Below, in pieces: positions 1 to 6,204 of a stretch of DNA of 41,877 nt. Every line of letters begins with the position of its first letter. Within the stretch, counting starts at the first letter, position 1. Below the pieces are notes generated by a model that made no database searches, was not told where the DNA came from, and saw nothing but the letters and a program-made list of their open reading frames with translations. Source of the DNA: an uncultured Verrucomicrobiales bacterium (GTDB lineage: Bacteria > Verrucomicrobiota > Verrucomicrobiia > Verrucomicrobiales > Akkermansiaceae); the NCBI GenBank assembly GCA_937930235.1, contig CALGLJ010000037.1, positions 1 through 41,877 of the forward strand, read 5' to 3'. The position numbers and the translations under genes were made by a program.

Positions 1-52
1 GGGGAAGAAGTTGATGAGCGGAGGGAGCCGGGTGTTCGTGATGCGGGAGTGA
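1..52 (+). pseudogene. 3' end of an upstream REP-type (Y1/HUH) transposase copy
   Basis: These bases match the last 52 bases of the complete transposase gene ending at 1346, with only four substitutions. Read in the same frame they end in the same terminal peptide (…SRVFVMRE, stop at 50-52). The window therefore opens with the tail of a second, directly repeated transposase gene. Only 16 codons are visible, so it cannot be said whether the upstream copy is intact; it is listed as partial. Confidence 0.75.
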
Positions 53-63
53 TGAAATGACTT

Positions 64-147
64 AAGAGCAGTTCTGGAAGTCTCATTTTTGATCGAAAGC
101 AGGTTCCCGGAGGTGCCCTTAATCGATTGCTCTGAATATCTGCTCTT
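64..147. repeat. Inverted repeat between two transposase copies
   Basis: AAGAGCAG at 64-71 is perfectly complementary to CTGCTCTT at 140-147, with a 68-base interval; the right arm runs into a short T tract. The repeat lies just downstream of the first transposase copy, so it could be a terminator-like structure or a REP-like element acted on by the transposase. Nothing in the sequence decides between these. Confidence 0.3.
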
Positions 148-164
148 TTTTGGTTATTAATAAT

Positions 165-183
165 TTTTATGCCAGGCATAAAA
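165..183. promoter_or_regulatory. Perfect 19-bp palindrome, operator candidate
   Basis: TTTTATGCCAGGCATAAAA has two perfect 9-base arms around a single central A at 174. It ends four bases before the -35 box of the transposase promoter, a usual place for a dimeric regulator to bind. No regulator is identified; that it is an operator is inferred from symmetry and position. Confidence 0.5.
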
Positions 184-186
184 TAA

Positions 187-215
187 TTGACTGGGGATTT
201 TTGATCTTGTAGAAT
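187..215 (+). promoter_or_regulatory. Sigma70-type promoter of the transposase gene
   Basis: TTGACT (187-192) and TAGAAT (210-215) are separated by exactly 17 bases and each differs from the sigma70 consensus hexamer at one position. A start about seven bases after the -10 box would lie around 222, only a few bases before the ATG at 225. The message would then be nearly leaderless, in line with the lack of a Shine-Dalgarno sequence. Confidence 0.65.
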
Positions 216-224
216 GACGGCGTA

Positions 225-1346
225 ATGAACGAAAAACCTTTAGCTGATCATGATTCGGGCGCGAAGCGGGAGTGGGCTCCGTTGGAGCTGGCGGAGATGA
301 AAACGGGGCGCAGGTTGGGGCCGATTCATCAGGCTCCGGGGTTCTCTTCGCGGCGGCGGATCAAGTTTGAAGGCGGGACGGGTTGCTATCATGTCATGTC
401 TCGCATTGTCGGGGGTGAGTTTCTCTTGGGTGATCTGGAAAAGGAGGCTTTTCGACGCATGATGTGGCGGATGGCGGAGTTTGCGGGGGTGGAACTCCTC
501 ACGTATGCGCTGATGGATAACCATTTTCATTTATTGGTGAAGGTGCCAGACCGGGAGCGGTGGCTGCGACGATTTGAAGGAGAGGAGGGCGAGAGCCGCT
601 TGCTTGCGCATCTCGGGAAGGTTTACTCGAAGGCGTTTTTGAAGCAGTTAGAGGGGGAGTTGGAAAAATTGCGAGATCAGGGGCGGGAGAAGGAAATTGA
701 GGTGCTTTTGGACCGTTTTAAACGGCGTTTTTGTGATGTTAGTCTCTTTGTCAAAGAGCTGAAGGAGCGGTTCTCTCGATGGTATAATAAACTGCATGGA
801 CGGCGGGGGACGTTGTGGATGGATCGATTTCACTCGGTCTTAGTGGAGAATGGCGACGCGCTACGGATGATGGCAGCGTATATCGATCTCAATCCGGTGC
901 GAGCAGGCTTGGTGGATGATCCGGCGAAGTCTCGGTGGACGGGGTATGGGGAGGCGATGAGTGGGAGTCGACGCGCTCGGAGGGGGCTTTGTAAGGTGGT
1001 GGAAGCTCCGCAGGATGCATGGGAGACGAGGGCGAGTGCGATCTATCGTTGCTGGTTGTATGAAGAGGGCGTTTCCGTGGCAGAGAAGGAGCCGAAAACG
1101 GGAGAGAAACGAAAGTCGAAGAAGAAAGGAGTGAGTGTTGAGGAGATGACAAAGGTGAAGCTGAAGGAAGGCCTCAAGTTGAGGGAGAATCGGATTCGGG
1201 CGATGAGTTGCGGGGTGGTGTTGGGGAGTGAAGGATTTGTGAGGGAGGTGTCCGAGCGCTATAGGGAGGAGATGGGGCGGATGCGAGCGAAGCCGGGGAA
1301 GAAGTTGATGAGCGGAAGGGGCCGAGTGTTTGTGATGCGGGAGTGA
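225..1346 (+). CDS. REP-associated tyrosine transposase (Y1_Tnp/HUH family)
   Basis: The 373-residue product is a single-strand DNA transposase of the IS200/REP (RAYT) type. The HUH pair is visible as H100-F-H102 in NHFHLLVKV, and the likely nucleophile Y219 lies in the family motif YIDLNPVRAGLV, preceded by LWMDRFHSVLVE. It is longer than usual for the family: a charged, probably helical insert of roughly 75 residues (about 110-185) separates the HUH and LW..RF parts, and there is a Lys/Arg-rich C-terminal extension from about 290. The start ATG sits about 10 bases after a good -10 box. Positions 1-52 repeat its 3' end, so two copies stand in direct order. Such proteins mobilise or process REP hairpins in their genome; no REP family could be defined here. 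Confidence 0.9.
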   Translation: MNEKPLADHDSGAKREWAPLELAEMKTGRRLGPIHQAPGFSSRRRIKFEGGTGCYHVMSRIVGGEFLLGDLEKEAFRRMMWRMAEFAGVELLTYALMDNHFHLLVKVPDRERWLRRFEGEEGESRLLAHLGKVYSKAFLKQLEGELEKLRDQGREKEIEVLLDRFKRRFCDVSLFVKELKERFSRWYNKLHGRRGTLWMDRFHSVLVENGDALRMMAAYIDLNPVRAGLVDDPAKSRWTGYGEAMSGSRRARRGLCKVVEAPQDAWETRASAIYRCWLYEEGVSVAEKEPKTGEKRKSKKKGVSVEEMTKVKLKEGLKLRENRIRAMSCGVVLGSEGFVREVSERYREEMGRMRAKPGKKLMSGRGRVFVMRE

Positions 1347-1571
1347 TCTTAAAATCCGCAGTAAAATCGTGTTGTTACAGCAATCCCGTGGCACTCAAAT
1401 TTCAATTGAGCGGATCTCATCAGGAATCACGATGCAAGTGAGATCATGGGGATCTGGACTCTCGGGGAAGAAATAATTGAGAGGACCAACGGGCAAACAC
1501 CCTCCGCAAATGTAACTCGTGTTTACAAGATGATTTCACTTTTAATCATCTCTCCCCAAGGGGTTTAAGGC
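1347..1571. other. Non-coding stretch after the transposase, with inverted repeats
   Basis: No convincing gene is present. GATCTCA (1413-1419) is complementary to TGAGATC (1439-1445), giving a 7-bp stem with a 19-base loop. A smaller stem, CTCAA/TTGAG, lies just before it. These may be REP-like hairpins connected with the adjacent transposase, but similar sequence is not evident between the two transposase copies. Confidence 0.35.
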
Positions 1572-1646
1572 TGGCAGGCCCGCAGGGAGTCGAACCCCGA
1601 TCTATGGTACCGGAAACCATTGTTCTATCCATTGAACTACAGGCCC
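1572..1646 (-). tRNA. tRNA-Arg (anticodon CCG), CCA encoded
   Basis: Read on the minus strand, the sequence folds into a full cloverleaf. The acceptor stem is GGGCCTG/CGGGCCT with two wobble pairs. The D stem is GTTC/GAAC. The anticodon stem ATGGT/ACCAT encloses loop TTCCGGT, giving anticodon CCG, which reads CGG (Arg). The variable loop has four bases, and the T stem CGGGG/CCCTG holds loop TTCGACT. Discriminator G is followed by an encoded CCA (1572-1574). The mature part is 72 bases without CCA. Confidence 0.95.
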
Positions 1647-1758
1647 TGCTTGCGATGGCGGGAAATTAGCGAATGCTAGGTTGAAGTCAACTCTATGAGG
1701 AAAAACAGGGAATTTTAAATAACTTTTCTTAGTTATTCACATCTCTTTTGTAGAACTT

Positions 1759-1787
1759 TTGTTTTTTTCTGGTCGATGGTCTAAAAA
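1759..1787 (+). promoter_or_regulatory. Possible weak promoter for the M15-type peptidase gene
   Basis: TTGTTT (1759-1764) and TAAAAA (1782-1787) are spaced by 17 bases, 17 bases before the ATG at 1805. The hexamers match the sigma70 consensus only partly and the stretch is AT-rich, so this is tentative. Confidence 0.25.
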
Positions 1788-1804
1788 TCTGCAAAGTCCG
1801 CCCT

Positions 1805-2422
1805 ATGCCTAGTCCCGAACAATCTCTTAACCCGGTTGTGCTCCCCACGAGACGCTCATTTCTATCTACTTCTGCGATTGCGATCGGGGGAGTGGTGGCA
1901 TCGACGAGTGTGAGTTCTGCCGCTTTATTCAGGCATTCTACGCCGATTGATCTGAGTTTTTTACCAAAGGTTTGGGCTCAGCGCGAAGGTGAACGGACTT
2001 TGCAGTCTTATGCTAGGTACTTAAAGGGTTTGCGCCTTAAATTTATCACGCCAGAGCAGGTAATTAAGGCACATGCTCGTCGTAAGGGAAGCACTTGGAA
2101 TTCTCTTCCGCCAAAATCAATGTGGCGAGCGATGGGGGGTACTCTCAAGGCTGCTGACCGAGTGGCAGCTACACTAGGGATGCCGGTGAAAGAGGTGACA
2201 TCGGCCTATCGGAGTCCGGCTTACAATCGCCGCTGTCCGGGAGCGAAGCGAAATTCATGGCATATGAGAAATTATGCGCTGGATCTCCAGTTCGGAACAT
2301 CAACTTATAAGGTCGCTCAGGCGGCACGTTATGTGCGGGATAAGGGGTATTTTAAAGGAGGAGTTGGACGTTACAGTTCCTTCACTCACATTGATACTCG
2401 TGGCCATAATGTGAATTGGTAA
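1805..2422 (+). CDS. Tat-exported M15-type peptidase (YcbK/DUF882-like)
   Basis: The 205-residue protein starts with a twin-arginine type signal (TRRSFLS, then a hydrophobic stretch and an Ala/Ser-rich exit near residue 38). The C-terminal half has the signature of Peptidase_M15 enzymes: TSAYRSPAYNRR, then a zinc-ligand pattern with H153 and D160 (SWHMRNYALDL) and H195 in THIDTRG. Such enzymes are cell-wall carboxypeptidases or endopeptidases, or act in envelope maturation outside the inner membrane. It appears to be a single-gene unit closed by the terminator at 2453-2479. The family is clear; the exact peptidoglycan bond cleaved is not. Confidence 0.85.
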   Translation: MPSPEQSLNPVVLPTRRSFLSTSAIAIGGVVASTSVSSAALFRHSTPIDLSFLPKVWAQREGERTLQSYARYLKGLRLKFITPEQVIKAHARRKGSTWNSLPPKSMWRAMGGTLKAADRVAATLGMPVKEVTSAYRSPAYNRRCPGAKRNSWHMRNYALDLQFGTSTYKVAQAARYVRDKGYFKGGVGRYSSFTHIDTRGHNVNW

Positions 2423-2452
2423 ACGAGTGCGTTGATTGCATTTTTTAAGGAA

Positions 2453-2479
2453 CGGTGAGATGAGTTCTCATCGTTTTTT
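2453..2479 (+). terminator. Rho-independent terminator after the M15-type peptidase gene
   Basis: CGGTGAGA (2453-2460) pairs with TCTCATCG (2466-2473), eight pairs with one G-U, around a five-base loop TGAGT, and is followed at once by six T residues (2474-2479). It starts 31 bases after the stop codon. Confidence 0.85.
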
Positions 2480-2480
2480 G

Positions 2481-2493
2481 TGATCGTTGATCA
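2481..2493. promoter_or_regulatory. Short palindrome upstream of the LysR gene
   Basis: TGATC-GTT-GATCA is a perfect palindrome with a T…A dyad, about 135 bases before the LysR start. LysR proteins bind interrupted dyads of T-N11-A type, and this one has T-N11-A spacing, so it is a candidate autoregulatory site. The symmetry is short and could be chance. Confidence 0.3.
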
Positions 2494-2629
2494 CGCGTTT
2501 TGAAAAAATTTAACTTCCTGGTGAGGAGGTTTCGGAACGGGTTTATCTTTTTTTCAGGCTGATTCTATCCAAACTGGTATGGCCTGTGCTAGTGGGGGTG
2601 TCTAGGCATTTGATGATGTCTCTTTTCCC

Positions 2630-3535
2630 ATGGAACTTCCCGATTTACGCCAAGTAAAGTCACTGGTAGCAGTGGCTGAGACCGAGAGCTTTACAAAAGC
2701 TGCTGAACGATTGAATGTGACTCAGTCGGCCGTGAGTCATTCCATTCGTGCTTTGGAAGGTCAGCTTGAGTGTACTCTGGTGGAGCGTTCGGGTAAGCGG
2801 GTTGCGCTTTCTCAGGAGGGGACGGTGTTACTGCGTCGCTTTCGGGGGGCGCTGGGAGAGTTGGAGAAAGCGGGGGATGAATTGGCGGTGTTGCGCCGCT
2901 GGGGGCAAGGTCGGCTGCGGGTTGGGGCGACTCATACTTTATGGCATTTTCTATTACCAAAGGTGATGCAGGAGTTCCGTAAGTTGTATCCTCGTTGTGA
3001 GATTCATGTGGAATCTGGAGATACTTCCGAGTTGGTTGATTTCTTGGACCGGGCCGAGATTGATTTAGCGATTGGGATTGGGGGGCGTGGACCTGGTTGG
3101 GCTCGTTTCGAGCCTCTCTTTGATGATGAGATGGTTTATGTAGTGTCTCCTCAACATGCTTGGGCTGGGTTGACCGAGGTTCCTCTTGAGGAGGTCGAAA
3201 AAGAATCTTTTCTCGTCTATGGGCGAGCGAGTGAGACGTATCGTATCCTCCGTGCCTCGTTTGAGAGCGCGGGGGCTAAGATTCGTCCGAGCTTAAGTTT
3301 GGGTGATATGGGGGCGATTAAGGAGATGGCGAAGGTCGGGATTGGAGTGGCCATTGTCGCTCGCTGGGCTGCTCAGAAGGAAATCGATGCGGGAGATCTT
3401 GTGGCGGTCCCTCTTGGCGATGTGAAGCTGAATCGAAAGTGGGGAATGTTCTGTCATGAATCTCGCCACCTTTCGATGGTGGAGGAAGATTTTATGCGTC
3501 TCTTTCGTAAGGTGGCTGCCGAGGTGATTGCTTAG
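2630..3535 (+). CDS. LysR-family transcriptional regulator
   Basis: The 301-residue protein has the LysR winged helix-turn-helix at about residues 4-63 (motifs TKAAERLNVTQSAVSHSIRALE and LVERSGKRVALSQEG). A linker helix and the two-part effector-binding domain follow from about 90 to 295, with GIGGRGPGWARFEPLFDDEMV in the first lobe. The length is normal for the family. LysR proteins usually activate a nearby divergent gene, but here the upstream gene is on the same strand and ends in a terminator. The genes just downstream are convergent: their last stop lies inside this gene's final codon region (3532-3535). The target and effector cannot be read from context. No Shine-Dalgarno sequence precedes the ATG. 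Confidence 0.92.
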   Translation: MELPDLRQVKSLVAVAETESFTKAAERLNVTQSAVSHSIRALEGQLECTLVERSGKRVALSQEGTVLLRRFRGALGELEKAGDELAVLRRWGQGRLRVGATHTLWHFLLPKVMQEFRKLYPRCEIHVESGDTSELVDFLDRAEIDLAIGIGGRGPGWARFEPLFDDEMVYVVSPQHAWAGLTEVPLEEVEKESFLVYGRASETYRILRASFESAGAKIRPSLSLGDMGAIKEMAKVGIGVAIVARWAAQKEIDAGDLVAVPLGDVKLNRKWGMFCHESRHLSMVEEDFMRLFRKVAAEVIA

Positions 3536-4194
3536 ACTTCACGTTGATCTGGCTGAGTGAGATCGATTCCTTCTTTGGCGAGCATAAGTTCAAATTCTTC
3601 TAAGAGGAGGCGGCGTTTTTTTCGATTGGGAACATCTTGGATGATTCTCCGTGCGACTTTGGCTGCTGTTCGTGGCTTAGGGTGATCTGGAAGGGGGTGA
3701 GCCAAGGTGCCGCTCGCAATGATATGGTCGGCTCTCATGGGATTGAGAAATTGCGAGAGCAAGTCGCGAAGTTTTTTTTCAAGAGCGGGCCAGGTATTGT
3801 CTTGGTCGGCGTGAGAGCGGTCTTCGACTTCTTCCAGAATGCGTAAGCGATTCATGCGAAGAAATTTTTTCGCAACCGGAGCGTGGTCTAATGTTTCATC
3901 AGCTTCTTTAGGAAAAAGTAGTCCTAGTTGGGTCTCCTTGTAGGTGAAGATGGTGAGAAAGTGTTCTTCGAATCCAAAGAAGAGCACGTCCATTTTACGT
4001 CCGACGGATTGATATTGTTGAGCAATTTGATTCACGAGTTTGGTGAGCTCCAAGATGCGCCCTTCGCCTAAAGGGAGATTGCTGTCGATGAGGGTGGACT
4101 GGTGTTGAATCCATCCTCCGGATGCTGCGAGTTCTCGTGTCAGGGATGCGAGCCCATATCCGATGGCGAGTTCGTGAGTTGTGTGACGTGACAT
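3532..4194 (-). CDS. Roadblock/LC7-like protein, cassette copy 1
   Basis: The 220-residue protein is a diverged paralogue of the one at 4794-5492. Residues 1-110 read like a roadblock/LC7 (MglB-type) fold: a helix (IGYGLASLTREL), a strand ending in STLIDSNLP, a long helix, then strands LFFGFEEHFLTIF and TQLGLLFP. Roadblock proteins are dimeric scaffolds or partners of small GTPases. The C-terminal part is helical, with a conserved pattern around AARKVARRIIQDVPNRKKRRLLLEE-like sequence. The start ATG at 4194 was chosen because it aligns with the paralogue (MSRHTTHELAIGYG against MSHAIPEDLSLGYG); a GTG at 4224 would overlap the upstream gene. No signal peptide or membrane span is seen. The fold call is inference from pattern only. 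Confidence 0.75.
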   Translation of the reverse strand: MSRHTTHELAIGYGLASLTRELAASGGWIQHQSTLIDSNLPLGEGRILELTKLVNQIAQQYQSVGRKMDVLFFGFEEHFLTIFTYKETQLGLLFPKEADETLDHAPVAKKFLRMNRLRILEEVEDRSHADQDNTWPALEKKLRDLLSQFLNPMRADHIIASGTLAHPLPDHPKPRTAAKVARRIIQDVPNRKKRRLLLEEFELMLAKEGIDLTQPDQREV

Positions 4195-4208
4195 GACGAG
4201 AGATGGGT

Positions 4209-4517
4209 TTAATGAGATTTCCACTGGAGTTCGGCTAAGGCCTTACCCATCCCTTTCGAGACGGTATCGACGAATCCAGACACATTGGTTCTTTCGCCAC
4301 TTTGATCGCTCTTGAATTCCATCGCATTGAAAAGGACGCGATCATTGATTCCCGCCGCTTTCAGAGATTCTTCTCTTAAAAGCTGGGCGATGCGGAGGCC
4401 GTTATGTTTGAGGAAGGTGGTCTCTGAAGAGATGTGATTCGGATTACCTGTTCCTTGCAGGACTACGGTGTCCCCAATTGGTCCCTCGTAATAAGTACGA
4501 TTTTTCATTTTACTCAT
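4209..4517 (-). CDS. Small conserved protein, cassette copy 1
   Basis: This protein of about 100 residues is not recognised. It is paralogous to 5516-5818: both carry YEG near the start, then a GTGN motif, FL.H.G.R.A.LLRE..LK in the centre, and an NA pair before the C-terminal helix. It lies 14 nt upstream of the roadblock-like gene and is surely co-transcribed with it. The conserved small-plus-large pairing suggests the two proteins act together. An internal ATG at 4508 aligns better with the paralogue's start. No signal peptide is visible, so it is probably cytoplasmic. Confidence 0.7.
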   Translation of the reverse strand: MSKMKNRTYYEGPIGDTVVLQGTGNPNHISSETTFLKHNGLRIAQLLREESLKAAGINDRVLFNAMEFKSDQSGERTNVSGFVDTVSKGMGKALAELQWKSH

Positions 4518-4793
4518 AGTGTTGTTGATCTAGCTGAGGGGAAGCTATTACTAGAGATGCATACTGATTAATTATTCTAAAAAAATCAACAAAAAAGCGC
4601 TTAAATGATAAAAACATCATCAAAAACTCATCTCAATTAAGATGTTTTTATAAAATGATGCTCAGTTTGTCCGGCTCGATTTAGCGAGTCTGAAATCAAG
4701 AAAGAGGGGCAAGGTGGATTTTTGCAGAGGAGTTGATTCGCTCACGCAAGAAAATTGAAGAGATATTGAGTCGGGATATTTCGAACGAGCTTT
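4518..4793. other. AT-rich intergenic region between the two cassettes
   Basis: This stretch separates the two paralogous cassettes and should hold the promoter of copy 1 and the end of the copy 2 transcript. It contains a perfect 10-base inverted repeat, TAAAAACATC (4609-4618) and GATGTTTTTA (4641-4650), 22 bases apart. That could be an operator or an AT-rich hairpin. No confident promoter hexamers were identified, and no gene is seen. Confidence 0.5.
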
Positions 4794-5492
4794 TTAGACA
4801 AGACGTTGCTCCTTGAGGATTTCTTCAAGTTTGGCAACGAGTTCTTCACGCTGTGCCGGAATGGTGATGCGGCGGAAGATCTCACGAGAGACTTTTGCGA
4901 TCTCAGTGATGTTCGGGCCATCTGGCATTCCTTTATACTCCAAGGTGCGATCAATGAGCGATTGAGCTTGTGAGGTGCTCATGGCTTCGCTGAGGATTTC
5001 AGTCAATCTTGGGGCGATTTTCGGCCAAGGGTTTGGCCGTTCGGGTGCGACGGGAGTTGGTGAAGGTGAAAGGGCGCGTTCTCTGGCTTTTAAGAAAACG
5101 GCCTGGGTTTTCTCGAAGGTGACCAAAATTTTAGGGCGATTTTTTCTGATGAAGCGCCGCGCGGCAGTGATGGTATCTGTTAGAGTCGAGAGGTCATGAT
5201 CTTTCGCGGGGAAAAAGAGGACGACGCGCAGAGAGCGTTCGCATACGGCAAGGATGAAATGGTTTTCAAAGCCAAAGAAGGCTGTTTCCATTTCGCGGTC
5301 AACTTGAGCGTATGAAGTGGCCATTTCATCGACAATTTCGGCCATTTTTTCGATTCGGCTCTCGGCAAAAGAGAGGTTGCTATCAATCAGGGAAGGTCCT
5401 TTTTGCAACCATCCGCTCCGAGCGCCGGTGAGTTCGCAGAGTGCGACAAGGCCATAACCGAGAGAAAGGTCTTCTGGAATTGCGTGAGACAT
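4794..5492 (-). CDS. Roadblock/LC7-like protein, cassette copy 2
   Basis: The 232-residue paralogue of the protein at 3532-4194 shares SLGYGLVAL, LIDSNL, a long central helix, FFGFENHF, and a hydrophobic strand LRVVLFFP. After a variable linker (about 145-160, SPSPTPVAPERPNPWP) comes a helical C-terminal region (LTEILSEAMSTSQAQSLIDR and REIFRRITIPAQREEL). The first half fits the roadblock/LC7 arrangement of helix, strand, long helix and two strands. No catalytic motif, signal peptide or membrane segment is seen. It follows its small partner by 23 nt. A cytoplasmic scaffold or regulatory role is inferred from the fold, with no MglA-like GTPase in the window. Confidence 0.75.
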   Translation of the reverse strand: MSHAIPEDLSLGYGLVALCELTGARSGWLQKGPSLIDSNLSFAESRIEKMAEIVDEMATSYAQVDREMETAFFGFENHFILAVCERSLRVVLFFPAKDHDLSTLTDTITAARRFIRKNRPKILVTFEKTQAVFLKARERALSPSPTPVAPERPNPWPKIAPRLTEILSEAMSTSQAQSLIDRTLEYKGMPDGPNITEIAKVSREIFRRITIPAQREELVAKLEEILKEQRLV

Positions 5493-5515
5493 GTAGCGGG
5501 TGATACGATAAACAA

Positions 5516-5818
5516 TTAATCAGTTTTCTGCCAATCCAATGCCTGTAAAGCATCCGCCATCTCGAGATTCTTTTTACTAAAGATCCCTTTGATCAGATTT
5601 TTGCCTTCAGTGGCGCCTTCTGGGTAGGAAATTGCGTTGACGTAGATGCCTTCGTCTACGGAAGCGACTTTGAGGTCGTCTTCACGAAGAAGTTTAGCCA
5701 AGCGCACTCCGTAATGGCTGAGGAATTGTGCCTCTCTGCCGAATCGGTCTGCGTTGCCTGTCCCTTCTGTTACTTCGACTCGTCTATAGGTGCCTTCGTA
5801 ACGGGTGGGTTTTTTCAA
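5516..5818 (-). CDS. Small conserved protein, cassette copy 2
   Basis: The 100-residue protein is the paralogue of 4209-4517 and first gene of the second cassette. Shared features are RYEG, EGTGN, FLSHYGVRLAKLLRE and a C-terminal segment ending in LDWQ (LQWK in copy 1). It is not recognised as a known family and has no membrane span. The stop is 23 nt from the start of its roadblock-like partner. The fixed order small-then-large in both copies is the main evidence that both are real genes and that their products cooperate. Confidence 0.75.
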   Translation of the reverse strand: MKKPTRYEGTYRRVEVTEGTGNADRFGREAQFLSHYGVRLAKLLREDDLKVASVDEGIYVNAISYPEGATEGKNLIKGIFSKKNLEMADALQALDWQKTD

Positions 5819-6204
5819 AATGTTGCGTGGTTGTTGTTATCATCGTGTGATTGTTGAGATCATAACAATCCAAAGAGAAAAATCAGAAGAAAAAAATGTC
5901 TTTTAGTCCACCTTTTCTGAAGGTTGCTTTTTGAAAAATTTTCGAGTAGGCGGATGATTATGCTGTCTTGCATCGGAGGAAATAATTTCTTTTTTGAGCG
6001 AAGTGATTGACCGGTAATTTGTTATTGTTGGTGGTCTGAGTAAGCCGCAATGAGGATTTGTTAAATTTCATGCCTCGATTTTTTGTTTCTCCACAGCGGA
6101 TTCAAGATCAATGGTGGTGGATTGAGTGGGTGGCATTTATTATGTTGTCGAAAAATCAATGAGTCGTGAGCTCGCGCTTGTAGAGAGTTCATTCGGGTGC
6201 GAGA
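5819..6204. other. Divergent intergenic region
   Basis: The stretch separates the minus-strand cassette from the plus-strand MoxR operon and must hold both promoters. TTGTTAT (5834-5840) is complementary to ATAACAA (5862-5868), a 7-base inverted repeat close to the cassette start that could be an operator. A 61-codon open frame overlaps 6126-6311 but has no gene-like features. No promoter is called with confidence. Confidence 0.45.

Noticed and set aside
861-1394. Long minus-strand open frame opposite the transposase gene
   Set aside because: Composition (Pro, His, Leu, Ser rich) is that of a reverse-strand shadow of a GC-rich gene; the plus strand carries the conserved transposase motifs.
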